NCBI GenBank assembly: GCA_910589075.1
Contig: CAJUSK010000011.1
Location: 124,001-188,000 of the forward strand
Direction of reading: 5' to 3'
Length of the DNA stretch: 64,000 bases
From: an uncultured Lachnospiraceae bacterium
GTDB taxonomy: Bacteria > Bacillota > Clostridia > Lachnospirales > Lachnospiraceae
Shown here: positions 36,400-44,097 of the stretch, in pieces
How the letters are laid out: the number at the start of each line of letters is the position of its first letter
How positions within the stretch are numbered: position 1 is the stretch's first letter
The notes under the pieces: model-generated
The model's input: only the letters and a program-made list of their open reading frames with translations
What the model was told of the DNA's origin: nothing
Databases searched by the model: none
Made by a program: the position numbers and the translations under genes

Positions 36400-36468
36400 G
36401 GCTTAAACGAAATCGACGTTCAGACAAGCGTACAGATCATATGAAAAGGTTAACAGGAAAGGAACTTT

Positions 36469-37245
36469 ATGGGACAAAAGAAAAAAGTTACCGGTAAGGT
36501 GGTGTCACAGAAAGAACTGGCGCCGGGCATCTTCGATATGTGGATCGAAACACAACTGGCCGGGCAGGCTGCGCCGGGGCAGTTTATCATGGTGTATCCC
36601 AGGGGGGAGAGCACACTTCTGCCCAGGCCCATCAGTATCTGTGAGGCAGATGTGGAATCGGGCCGACTGCGTATCGTTTACCGGGTGGCAGGGAAAGGGA
36701 CGACAGAATTTTCCACATATGGGCCAGGGGATGATATTGCCGTTATGGGGACGCTGGGAAACGGATTCCCACTGGAACCGGCGCAGGGAAAGCGGGCGTT
36801 GCTGCTGGGGGGCGGCATTGGGATACCGCCGCTTGTGCAACTGGCAAGGGAATTGCCGGGAGAAACAAACATTGTGGCAGGGTATCGGGACAGCCACCTG
36901 TTTTTGCAGGAAGATCTGGTGCGCCTGGGTCACTTTTATGCGGCTACAGAGGACGGAAGCATGGGTGTCAGGGGAAATGTACTGGATGCGGCAAGGACAT
37001 ATGACTTGCAGGCAGACCTGATCTATGCCTGTGGGCCCATGCCGATGCTGCGGGCAGTCAAAACCTATGCGCAGGAAAAGGGCATCAAAGCCTATATTTC
37101 GCTGGAAGAACGCATGGCCTGTGGTGTGGGTGCCTGTCTGGGGTGTGTATGTAAGACCGTGCATAAAGATGGCCATTCCCATGTGAATCATGCAAGAATC
37201 TGTACGGAAGGACCGGTATTTGAAGCAGGCGAGGTGGACATATGA
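36469..37245 (+). CDS. pyrK: Dihydroorotate dehydrogenase electron-transfer subunit
   Basis: The 258-residue flavoprotein carries electrons from PyrD to NAD+. It has a ferredoxin-reductase-like FAD part (LLPRPISICEAD), an NAD part (LLGGGIGIPPLVQLA), and a C-terminal [2Fe-2S] site with four Cys in ACGVGACLGCVCK and RICTEG (near residues 217-240). Its stop overlaps the pyrD start, fitting a stable PyrK-PyrD complex. Confidence 0.95.
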   Translation: MGQKKKVTGKVVSQKELAPGIFDMWIETQLAGQAAPGQFIMVYPRGESTLLPRPISICEADVESGRLRIVYRVAGKGTTEFSTYGPGDDIAVMGTLGNGFPLEPAQGKRALLLGGGIGIPPLVQLARELPGETNIVAGYRDSHLFLQEDLVRLGHFYAATEDGSMGVRGNVLDAARTYDLQADLIYACGPMPMLRAVKTYAQEKGIKAYISLEERMACGVGACLGCVCKTVHKDGHSHVNHARICTEGPVFEAGEVDI

Positions 37246-38150
37246 TGAAAACGGAAGTGACAATCGCAGGAGTAACATTTAAAAATCCGGTTATGACGGC
37301 TTCCGGAACCTTTGGATCCGGTATCGAATACAGCGAGTTTGTGGATCTGAATCAGCTGGGCGCCGTTGTGACAAAAGGTGTGGCATCCACACCCTGGCCG
37401 GGGAATCCGGTGCCCCGCATAACAGAAGTGTATGGTGGCATGCTCAATGCCATTGGTTTGCAGAATCCGGGAATCGAAGTTTTTCTGGAACGGGACCTGC
37501 CTTTTCTCAAGCAGGCCGATACGCGGATGATCGTAAATGTGTGCGGGAAAACAGTGGAAGAATATGAGGAAGTGGTGGAACGTCTGGGAGATACAGGCGT
37601 GGATATGCTGGAAATCAATGTATCCTGCCCCAATGTCAAAGAAGGCGCCATAGCCTTCGGACAGAATGCGGACAGTTTATATGCCATTACCTCGCAGATT
37701 AAAAAGAAAGCCCGACAGCCCGTTATTATGAAGCTGAGCCCCAATGTAACGGATATAACGGAAATGGCCAGGGCTGCGGAGGCGGCGGGCGCCGACGCCC
37801 TTTCCCTGATCAACACCATAACCGGCATGAAAATTGATATTGCGAAGAGAACTTTTGCACTGGCGAATAAAACCGGCGGCCTGTCAGGGCCGGCGATCAA
37901 ACCGGTCGCCGTGCGGATGGTGTACCAGTGTGCAAGTGCGGTGGACATCCCCATCATCGGTATGGGCGGCATACAAAGCGGTGAAGACGCCGTGGAATTT
38001 CTGATGGCCGGTGCAACGGCGGTTGCCGTGGGGGCGGCGAATTTTACCGATCCCTGTGCCACCATCCATGTCATCCATGGAATCGAATCCTATATGGAAC
38101 GCAGCGGCGTAACGGATATCCGTGAGATAATCGGCTGCGTCCAGTCATAA
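37242..38150 (+). CDS. pyrD: Dihydroorotate dehydrogenase, class 1B
   Basis: The 302-residue FMN barrel oxidises dihydroorotate to orotate. Motifs: NPVMTASGTFGSG, INVSCPNVKEG with the catalytic Cys typical of class 1, NTITGMKID, and GMGGIQSGEDAVEF. The partner pyrK immediately upstream identifies the NAD-linked 1B type. pyrE, pyrF, pyrB and carAB are not in this window. Confidence 0.96.
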   Translation: MMKTEVTIAGVTFKNPVMTASGTFGSGIEYSEFVDLNQLGAVVTKGVASTPWPGNPVPRITEVYGGMLNAIGLQNPGIEVFLERDLPFLKQADTRMIVNVCGKTVEEYEEVVERLGDTGVDMLEINVSCPNVKEGAIAFGQNADSLYAITSQIKKKARQPVIMKLSPNVTDITEMARAAEAAGADALSLINTITGMKIDIAKRTFALANKTGGLSGPAIKPVAVRMVYQCASAVDIPIIGMGGIQSGEDAVEFLMAGATAVAVGAANFTDPCATIHVIHGIESYMERSGVTDIREIIGCVQS

Positions 38151-38152
38151 AG

Positions 38153-38203
38153 AACCTCCCTGTGTCATACCTTAGTGTAAGGAGACGCAGGGAGGTTTCA
38201 GTA
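38153..38203 (+). promoter_or_regulatory. Hairpin covering the ribosome site of the sipL-like gene
   Basis: AACCTCCCTGTGTC (38153-38166) pairs with GACGCAGGGAGGTT (38184-38197), 14 pairs with one G-T, loop 17 nt. The right arm contains the ribosome site GGGAGG of the gene at 38203. It may act as the pyrD terminator, as a translation lock, or as both. Confidence 0.6.
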
Positions 38204-39744
38204 TGGAATTAATAAAGAAAAATATACATATGGATCGTATAAAATGCAGGGCAGCAACGCAGATTACGCTGGAGGACGACAGAAACGTACCGGATCAGAA
38301 ACCGGATATGGAACGTCTTATCCTGGAGCGGGGAAGCGTGGTCGTTGATGAAATCAAACCCACGGAAGATCATGTGAATGTAAAGGGGAAGCTGGAGTTC
38401 CGAATTCTCTATATGGCCCAGGATGGCGGCGCGAACCGCATGGAGGGACAGCTTCCCTTTGAGGAACAGGTTTACATGGACGGCGTCAGGAATGGGGATA
38501 CTGTGGAAGCCGAACCGCTGCTGGAAGATTTGAGCATTGACATGATCAATTCCAGAAAACTGAGTGTGCGTGCGCTGATTGCAATGACCCTTTCCGTGGA
38601 GGAATTGTACGATGAAGAAATCGCTGTGGAACTGTACCACGATGAACCGGTGGAAACCAGGAAAGAATTGCTGACATTGACTGAAATTGCTATACAGAAG
38701 AAAGATATTCTGCGATTTAAAGAAGAAATTGAAATGCCACAGAGCTTTCCCAATATTTTTGAAATGATATGGGAAGATGTGAAGATTCTGGGCATGACCT
38801 TTGAAGCGCTGAATGAACAGATTGTTGCCCAGGGAGAAATACAGGTATTCGTCTTGTATGAAGGCGAGGGAGAAGAGAAACCGCTGAAATGCTTTGAAAA
38901 AATCATTCCGTTCCGGGAAATATTGGAATGTCAGGGCTGCCGGGAATCCATGGCGCCCGATCTTTCCTGGAAAATCAGTCACAGCGAAGTGGAAGTGAGA
39001 AGCGATTTTGACGGAGAGGAAAGAGTGGTATGCCTGGATCTCGTGCTGGATCTGGATATGAAGCTGTATGAGGAAGAGCAGGTAGAGGCGCTGAAAGATG
39101 TATACGGCGTATCCAAAGATGTGCAGGCCGTTGTGAAACAGGGAATCTTCAGCCGGATGATGTTGCGCACTTCGGGACGAACCAAAATAGCGGAACAGGT
39201 AAAACTGCCTGCCGGAAGCCCGGAAATGACGGAAATCTGTCATAGCAGCGGAGAAGTGTCGATTGATGATACCCAGCTTGCAGAGGACGGTGTCGAGCTG
39301 ACGGGAACCCTGACAGTGGAAGCAATATATCCTGCAGGAGAGGAACGGGGACTGGCTTCTTTCCGGTGTGAACTGCCATTTCGATATGTGCTGGAAACAC
39401 CAGGTATCAGTGAGGCGTGTAATTATGATATAACACCCGTTATTGAACAACTTATGGTTACGGCGCTAAGCAGCAGTGAACTGGATGTGAAAGGGGTACT
39501 TGGTTTTGGCTTGCTGGGATTTTGCAGTAGTGAAGAAGATACCATCACGGATATTTCCATCACAGAGCCTGATATGGAGGTTTTGAAAGAGTTGCCAACC
39601 ATTGTGGCCTATGTGGCAAAAGACGGGGATGATCTGTGGAAACTGGGCAAGAAATATTACGTCCCGCTGGAACAGATACGGGAAACCAATCATCTCAGCA
39701 GTGATCTGCTCAAAGCAGGGGATAAAATATTGATTGTAAGATAA
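38203..39744 (+). CDS. sipL: SipL-like spore coat morphogenetic protein (DUF3794, LysM)
   Basis: 513 residues with repeated DUF3794 modules (first around 30-165, second around 180-300, third around 330-450) and a C-terminal LysM motif (about 465-513: VAYVAKDGDDLWKLGKKYYV, ending LKAGDKILIVR). In Clostridioides difficile SipL binds SpoIVA through its LysM domain and is needed for coat assembly around the forespore. The ribosome site lies in a hairpin, so output may be restricted until a mother-cell-specific transcript or structure is made. A strong terminator follows. Symbol by architecture. Confidence 0.85.
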   Translation: MELIKKNIHMDRIKCRAATQITLEDDRNVPDQKPDMERLILERGSVVVDEIKPTEDHVNVKGKLEFRILYMAQDGGANRMEGQLPFEEQVYMDGVRNGDTVEAEPLLEDLSIDMINSRKLSVRALIAMTLSVEELYDEEIAVELYHDEPVETRKELLTLTEIAIQKKDILRFKEEIEMPQSFPNIFEMIWEDVKILGMTFEALNEQIVAQGEIQVFVLYEGEGEEKPLKCFEKIIPFREILECQGCRESMAPDLSWKISHSEVEVRSDFDGEERVVCLDLVLDLDMKLYEEEQVEALKDVYGVSKDVQAVVKQGIFSRMMLRTSGRTKIAEQVKLPAGSPEMTEICHSSGEVSIDDTQLAEDGVELTGTLTVEAIYPAGEERGLASFRCELPFRYVLETPGISEACNYDITPVIEQLMVTALSSSELDVKGVLGFGLLGFCSSEEDTITDISITEPDMEVLKELPTIVAYVAKDGDDLWKLGKKYYVPLEQIRETNHLSSDLLKAGDKILIVR

Positions 39745-39761
39745 GAGAAGCAAATTTTATG

Positions 39762-39794
39762 AAAAAACCTTCCGGCGCCGCCGGAAGGTTTTTT
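39762..39794. terminator. Bidirectional intrinsic terminator
   Basis: AAAAAACCTTCCGGC (39762-39776), 3-nt loop, GCCGGAAGGTTTTTT (39780-39794): 15 perfect pairs serving the convergent sipL-like gene and the gene at 39801. Confidence 0.95.
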
Positions 39795-39800
39795 GATCTG

Positions 39801-40475
39801 TCAGGCCTGAGACTGTGTGACATCTTCCGTTTTATCGGGTTTTTCTGTTTTGTCAGTCTGATCAGGTTTTTTGTTGTCCGCATTCCATTTATCAAATTTC
39901 TCCATAACCGCGTCATAGGTACGGTTGGACAGGCTGGGAAGATCTTTTCCCCAGGTGCCGGTAGCCTGCTTAAAGCCTTTGATAAAAGCGTTTTTCATTT
40001 CTTCCATCTTTTCCGGATCTCCACCGGAAAGGGCTTTTGCAAAATCAAGAATACGGTCGGATGTCTGGTTTACACCCCAGTATCCGTCGTCAGCGATATC
40101 TGCCTGTGCCTGTGCTTTTGTCTTGGCATCTACGGTAAAATTACCGCCTGCCAGGAATTTCCACATGCTGTCGTCGTTGGCAGTACCGAATGCTTTGCCC
40201 TGTCCCAGCATCATCTTCTCTACCAGACTTCTCATCTGGGCCGTGCGGGCTTCTGCATCTGCCTTTAATTTTGCTACAAGTTCCGTATTGGGCTTGTAGG
40301 TTGTTTTGACAGGATCTTTCTTTGTCTCTTCCGATTTTTCATAGACTACGCCGGAACCTGTGCCGGCTGCGTTTTCTTCTGTCTTTCCATCGGAAACGGG
40401 ATTTTTTCCACTGGTACTGTTGTTATACACACTATAATCTGTGTTGGCGCCTGATGTAATTCCGTTTACACTCAT
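39801..40475 (-). CDS. Uncharacterised soluble protein behind a sigma-D-like promoter
   Basis: 224 residues. The N-terminal 60 are Asn/Ser/Thr/Gly-rich (MSVNGITSGANTDYSVYNN) like many secreted flagellar proteins. The middle is helical and conserved-looking: YWGVNQTSDRILDFAKALSG, MEEMKNAFIKGFKQA and TYDAVMEKFDKW. The tail is Lys/Asp/Thr-rich. No signal peptide or membrane segment. AAGGAGGTTTT precedes the start. The upstream CCGATAT box suggests it is made with late flagellar genes; export through the flagellar system would be one explanation for the N-terminus. I do not recognise a named family. Confidence 0.75.
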   Translation of the reverse strand: MSVNGITSGANTDYSVYNNSTSGKNPVSDGKTEENAAGTGSGVVYEKSEETKKDPVKTTYKPNTELVAKLKADAEARTAQMRSLVEKMMLGQGKAFGTANDDSMWKFLAGGNFTVDAKTKAQAQADIADDGYWGVNQTSDRILDFAKALSGGDPEKMEEMKNAFIKGFKQATGTWGKDLPSLSNRTYDAVMEKFDKWNADNKKPDQTDKTEKPDKTEDVTQSQA

Positions 40476-40544
40476 GATTAAAACCTCCTTGTCCGAATTG
40501 AACTACGTTATGCCTTTTCCTGGCGTTCATTTCTGCTATAGCTT

Positions 40545-40571
40545 ATATCGGACAGAAAGGGTGGATTGTTA
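40545..40571 (-). promoter_or_regulatory. Sigma-D-like promoter for the uncharacterised protein
   Basis: On the minus strand TAAC (40571-40568), 16-bp spacer, then perfect CCGATAT (40551-40545), about 70 bp before the start codon at 40475. Consensus is TAAA-N14/16-CCGATAT. The spacer holds one copy of a 13-bp sequence (AGAAAGGGTGGAT on plus) repeated 20 bp further upstream. Confidence 0.55.
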
Positions 40572-40586
40572 AGAGAAAGGGTGGAT
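40554..40586. repeat. Direct repeat with 20-bp period
   Basis: AGAAAGGGTGGAT at 40554-40566 and again at 40574-40586, overlapping the sigma-D-like promoter. Possible regulator site. Confidence 0.6.
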
Positions 40587-40641
40587 ATTTTTGGATTTTT
40601 GCTGATTGGACTTTTAAATTTTCCAAACCCGGTAATACACC

Positions 40642-40670
40642 TTGACGAACTCTTTCTCATTCTATATAAT
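40642..40670 (+). promoter_or_regulatory. Sigma-A promoter for ispE
   Basis: TTGACG (40642-40647), 17-bp spacer, TATAAT (40665-40670), 71 bp before the ispE start. Confidence 0.8.
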
Positions 40671-40741
40671 AAGGTACAATTTAATGTATACAAAGTACAA
40701 TACTGGACACGTGCAAAAATAAAAGGGAGACAGAACTACCT

Positions 40742-41641
40742 ATGGAAGCATTTACATTACAGGCAATGGCAAAGGTGAATCTGGGGCTGGATGTGATCCG
40801 ACGGCTGGAGAATGGTTATCATGAGGTCAGGATGATTATGCAGACGGTACATCTGTATGACGAACTGACTTTTGAGACAGCAGATGAGGGCATTCATTTA
40901 CAGGTGGATCGTCGGGATCTTCCAGGGGACGAAACCAATCTGGTCTACAAAGCGGCAAAGCTGATCATGGAAGAGCATCCGGTGTCAGGCGGTGTGAAGA
41001 TTACTTTGAAGAAACAGATTCCCATGGCGGCCGGGCTGGCCGGCGGGAGCAGTGACGCGGCGGCAGTATTTCATGGATTAAACCGGCTGTTTTCTCTCGG
41101 TATGGATGTGGAAGAAATGAAACGGCTGGGTGTGCGGATTGGCGCAGATGTGCCATTCTGCATTGTGGGCGGCACCATGCTCTCCGAAGGGATAGGAGAA
41201 CGGCTGACGCCACTTCCGGGGATTTCAGAGGCGCATCTGGTAATTGCCAGACCGGATATACATGTATCTACCAAATATGTATATGAGAATCTTCATGTGG
41301 AACAGGTTGTACACCATCCGGATATGGACAGGGTGGAGGCGGCAGTACGCGGCGGAGATATGGATAACATGTGCTATTATATGGAAAATATTCTGGAAAC
41401 GGTAACAGAGCGGAAATATCCTGAAATATCCGAAATCAAGACACGATTAAAAAACTGTGGTGCAGTCACCGCACTGATGAGCGGCAGCGGGCCTTCCGTG
41501 TTCGGGATTTTCAAGACGGCCCATCAGGCTGAAATGGCTTGCGGAGAACTGAAAAAGCAGGGGATTGCAAAGGATCTGTTTGTTACATATTGTACGAACC
41601 GGGGCTGTGTGGAAAAGCCACCCTGCTCCGATGGGGAATAG
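40742..41641 (+). CDS. ispE: 4-diphosphocytidyl-2-C-methyl-D-erythritol kinase IspE
   Basis: The 299-residue GHMP kinase phosphorylates CDP-methylerythritol in the MEP isoprenoid pathway. It opens with AMAKVNLGLDV, has the ATP loop PMAAGLAGGSSDAAAVFHGL near residues 95-114, and MSGSGPSVFGIF at the C-terminal substrate site. Its own sigma-A promoter is visible. The GntR gene follows 29 bp later. Confidence 0.95.
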   Translation: MEAFTLQAMAKVNLGLDVIRRLENGYHEVRMIMQTVHLYDELTFETADEGIHLQVDRRDLPGDETNLVYKAAKLIMEEHPVSGGVKITLKKQIPMAAGLAGGSSDAAAVFHGLNRLFSLGMDVEEMKRLGVRIGADVPFCIVGGTMLSEGIGERLTPLPGISEAHLVIARPDIHVSTKYVYENLHVEQVVHHPDMDRVEAAVRGGDMDNMCYYMENILETVTERKYPEISEIKTRLKNCGAVTALMSGSGPSVFGIFKTAHQAEMACGELKKQGIAKDLFVTYCTNRGCVEKPPCSDGE

Positions 41642-41670
41642 GAAACGGGCGTTATTAAAGGAGCGGGTTT

Positions 41671-42375
41671 ATGAAAATGAGTGAAGATTCCCTGCAGGTA
41701 AATATGGACGAATTCCTTCCCCTCAGGGATGTGGTATTTAAAACACTGCGCAGAGGTATTCTGACCGGAGAACTCAAGCCGGGAGAACGTTTGATGGAGA
41801 TCCACCTGGCAAACAGGCTGGGTGTGAGCAGAACGCCTATCCGGGAAGCCATCCGGAAGCTGGAGCTTGAAGGTCTGGTAACCATGGTCCCCAGAAGAGG
41901 GGCGGAAGTGGCCAATATTACGGAAAAGAATCTGAAGGATGTGCTGGAAGTGAGGCAGGCTTTGGAAAGCCTGGCGATTGAGCTGGCCTGTGACCGGATT
42001 ACCGGCGAAGAAAAGGACGGCCTGAAAGCGAATCTGGATCAGGTGGAATCGGCGGTGCGCACAGGGGATACCGGCGCCATCGCCAGTGCGGATGTGGCGT
42101 TTCATGACGCCATTGTGGAAGCATCCGGAAATGCCAGGCTGGTACAGCTTGTAAGTAATCTGGGTGAGCAGATGTACCGCTATCGGTTCGAATATATAAA
42201 AGATATAACGAAGCACTCGCAGATTATGAGCGAACACAGAATTATGTATGAGAGCATCATGGAAAAGAATCAGGAAAAAGCGGCACAGATTGTAAAAATC
42301 CATATAAACAATCAGGAAGAGGCCATCATGCGGAAGATTCATAAAGACAGAGATGCAGCAAAGGGACATGAATAA
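41671..42375 (+). CDS. GntR-family regulator, FadR/FCD subgroup
   Basis: 234 residues: an N-terminal winged helix (about 20-85; ERLMEIHLANRLGVSRTPIR is the recognition region) and an all-helical FCD effector domain (about 95-225) with the expected Asp/His metal-site pattern (ADVAFHDAIVEAS, SEHRIMYESI). Such regulators sense small acids or metals. GGAGCGGG precedes the start. It may be co-transcribed with ispE; the target is unknown. Confidence 0.88.
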   Translation: MKMSEDSLQVNMDEFLPLRDVVFKTLRRGILTGELKPGERLMEIHLANRLGVSRTPIREAIRKLELEGLVTMVPRRGAEVANITEKNLKDVLEVRQALESLAIELACDRITGEEKDGLKANLDQVESAVRTGDTGAIASADVAFHDAIVEASGNARLVQLVSNLGEQMYRYRFEYIKDITKHSQIMSEHRIMYESIMEKNQEKAAQIVKIHINNQEEAIMRKIHKDRDAAKGHE

Positions 42376-42429
42376 ATAACCGGGATCTGGCAAAACTTTC
42401 CATAGAGATTATAAAATGGAGGGTTTGCC

Positions 42430-42729
42430 ATGATAACACGTATTAAAAATTTCTGTATTCACATATATATAGGACAACTGGCACTTGTGGCGGTTTTGTC
42501 CGCCGGCTGGTGGGGGATTCTGTATCCCAATTTCAGTATGACAGAAGAAACTTATGAAGTTTCGGAGGCAGATACGCCTTCCGGAACAGAAAAAGAGGCC
42601 AAACCCCACAGGGAGGACAACAATCTCATAATGCCGGGGTGCGAATGCTTTTTTAATATATTGGAAGCGGGACCTGATGAACTGGAAATTGGCAGCCGGT
42701 TCTGGGAAACGATCATGGGCAAAAAGTAA
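42430..42729 (+). CDS. Small single-pass membrane protein of unknown function
   Basis: 99 residues with one membrane segment (IYIGQLALVAVLSAGWWGIL, about 12-31) and an acidic, Pro/Glu-rich outer part ending FWETIMGKK. The start is supported by a perfect GGAGGGTTTGCC-ATG arrangement. It lies between the GntR regulator and murI, 15 bp before the latter. No family recognised. Confidence 0.65.
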   Translation: MITRIKNFCIHIYIGQLALVAVLSAGWWGILYPNFSMTEETYEVSEADTPSGTEKEAKPHREDNNLIMPGCECFFNILEAGPDELEIGSRFWETIMGKK

Positions 42730-42744
42730 AAGAGGAAAAGAACA

Positions 42745-43563
42745 ATGAACAGCAGTGCACCCATAGGGGTTTTTGATTCGGGAGTCGGGGGGCTCACGGT
42801 TGTACGGGAAATTATGCGCCAGATCCCCAATGAACAGATCATCTATTTTGGAGATACGGCGCGTGTGCCGTATGGAAGCAAGTCCAGAAAAACGGTGACA
42901 AGATATTCTGAGCAGATTGTACGTTTTCTGAGACAGCAGGATGTAAAGGCAATCGTGGCTGCCTGCAACACGGCCAGCGCTTATGCGTTGGACGAGATTG
43001 AGAAGGAAATCGACATTCCGGTCATCGGTGTAATCAGGCCGGGTGCGAAAACTGCAATGGATGTAACCCGAAATGGCCGTATTGGCGTAATCGGGACAGA
43101 GGCTACCATAGGCAGCGGCATTTATGCGAGATACATAAAAGAACAGAATACAGAGATGGAAGTTCTGGGAAAAGCCTGCCCCTTGCTGGTGCCCCTTGTG
43201 GAAGAAGGGCTGCTCAATGACCCTGTGACGGATGAGATTGCCCTGCGCTATTTAAGCAGTCTGATTGACAGCGGCATTGACACGCTGATTCTGGGATGTA
43301 CCCATTATCCACTGATCCGTGCAACGATCGGAAAGGTGATGGGCGGGCATGTGACGCTTGTGAACCCCGCCTATGAGACGGCGCGGGAATTGCGGGAACT
43401 GTTGGAAGGGGCACATATGCTCAACCAGTCAAAACCGGAACTGGGAGACAATCGGTATCAGTTTTTCGTCAGCGACGGTGCGGATAAATTTATCCGGTTT
43501 GCCAATTCCATTATCAAATACGGGGTATTGTCGGCAAAGGTAGTGAACATAGAAGAATATTAG
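42745..43563 (+). CDS. murI: Glutamate racemase
   Basis: The 272-residue enzyme makes D-glutamate for peptidoglycan. Catalytic Cys pair: AACNTASA (near 74) and GCTHYPL (near 185). The N-terminus IGVFDSGVGGLTVVRE and FGDTARVPYGSKS are typical. AGAGGAAAA precedes the start. The DUF1934 gene follows after 10 bp. Confidence 0.96.
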   Translation: MNSSAPIGVFDSGVGGLTVVREIMRQIPNEQIIYFGDTARVPYGSKSRKTVTRYSEQIVRFLRQQDVKAIVAACNTASAYALDEIEKEIDIPVIGVIRPGAKTAMDVTRNGRIGVIGTEATIGSGIYARYIKEQNTEMEVLGKACPLLVPLVEEGLLNDPVTDEIALRYLSSLIDSGIDTLILGCTHYPLIRATIGKVMGGHVTLVNPAYETARELRELLEGAHMLNQSKPELGDNRYQFFVSDGADKFIRFANSIIKYGVLSAKVVNIEEY

Positions 43564-43573
43564 AGGTAAGGGT

Positions 43574-44005
43574 ATGACAAAAGATGTACTGCTTTTCATC
43601 AAAGGTCTGCAGTTTGAAAGCGGAAATGACGCAGGTGATCTGGAAACCGTTACGGCTGCGGAATATTACAAGAAAAATAACCATCATTATGTAATCTATG
43701 AGGAAGCCATGGAAGGCTTCCGGGATACCACCAAAAATATTATCAAATGGAACGGTGAGACGCTGGATCTGACGAAACGGGGCCTGATCAATGTCCATAT
43801 GATTTTTGAAGAGAAGAAGAAAAATGTGACAGATTACAAAACTCCTTTCGGCAGCATCCTGATCGGAATTGACACCCGGCAGATCAGTGTGGAAGAGGCG
43901 GAAGAACAAATCCGTGTCAACGTGGATTATGCACTGGAAATCAATTATGAACATCTGGCAGACTGTCAGATAACCATGGATGTACGGGCCAGAGACTGTT
44001 CCTAA
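43574..44005 (+). CDS. DUF1934-family beta-barrel protein
   Basis: 143 residues with the calycin-like pattern of DUF1934 (YwiB-type): KDVLLFIKGLQ at the start, HYVIYEEAMEG, TKNIIKWNGETLDLTKRG, and TPFGSILIGIDTRQI. These proteins are widespread next to murI or argS in Firmicutes; function unknown. The AGGTAAGGGT ribosome site is plain. Confidence 0.8.
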   Translation: MTKDVLLFIKGLQFESGNDAGDLETVTAAEYYKKNNHHYVIYEEAMEGFRDTTKNIIKWNGETLDLTKRGLINVHMIFEEKKKNVTDYKTPFGSILIGIDTRQISVEEAEEQIRVNVDYALEINYEHLADCQITMDVRARDCS

Positions 44006-44097
44006 GATTCCAGGAGGGCAAAGGAAGGCATCCGGAATGAAAGTGTTGGGCCTGTGAGAAGCTCACAGATGAGACATTTACGGAAATGAGGAAACAT

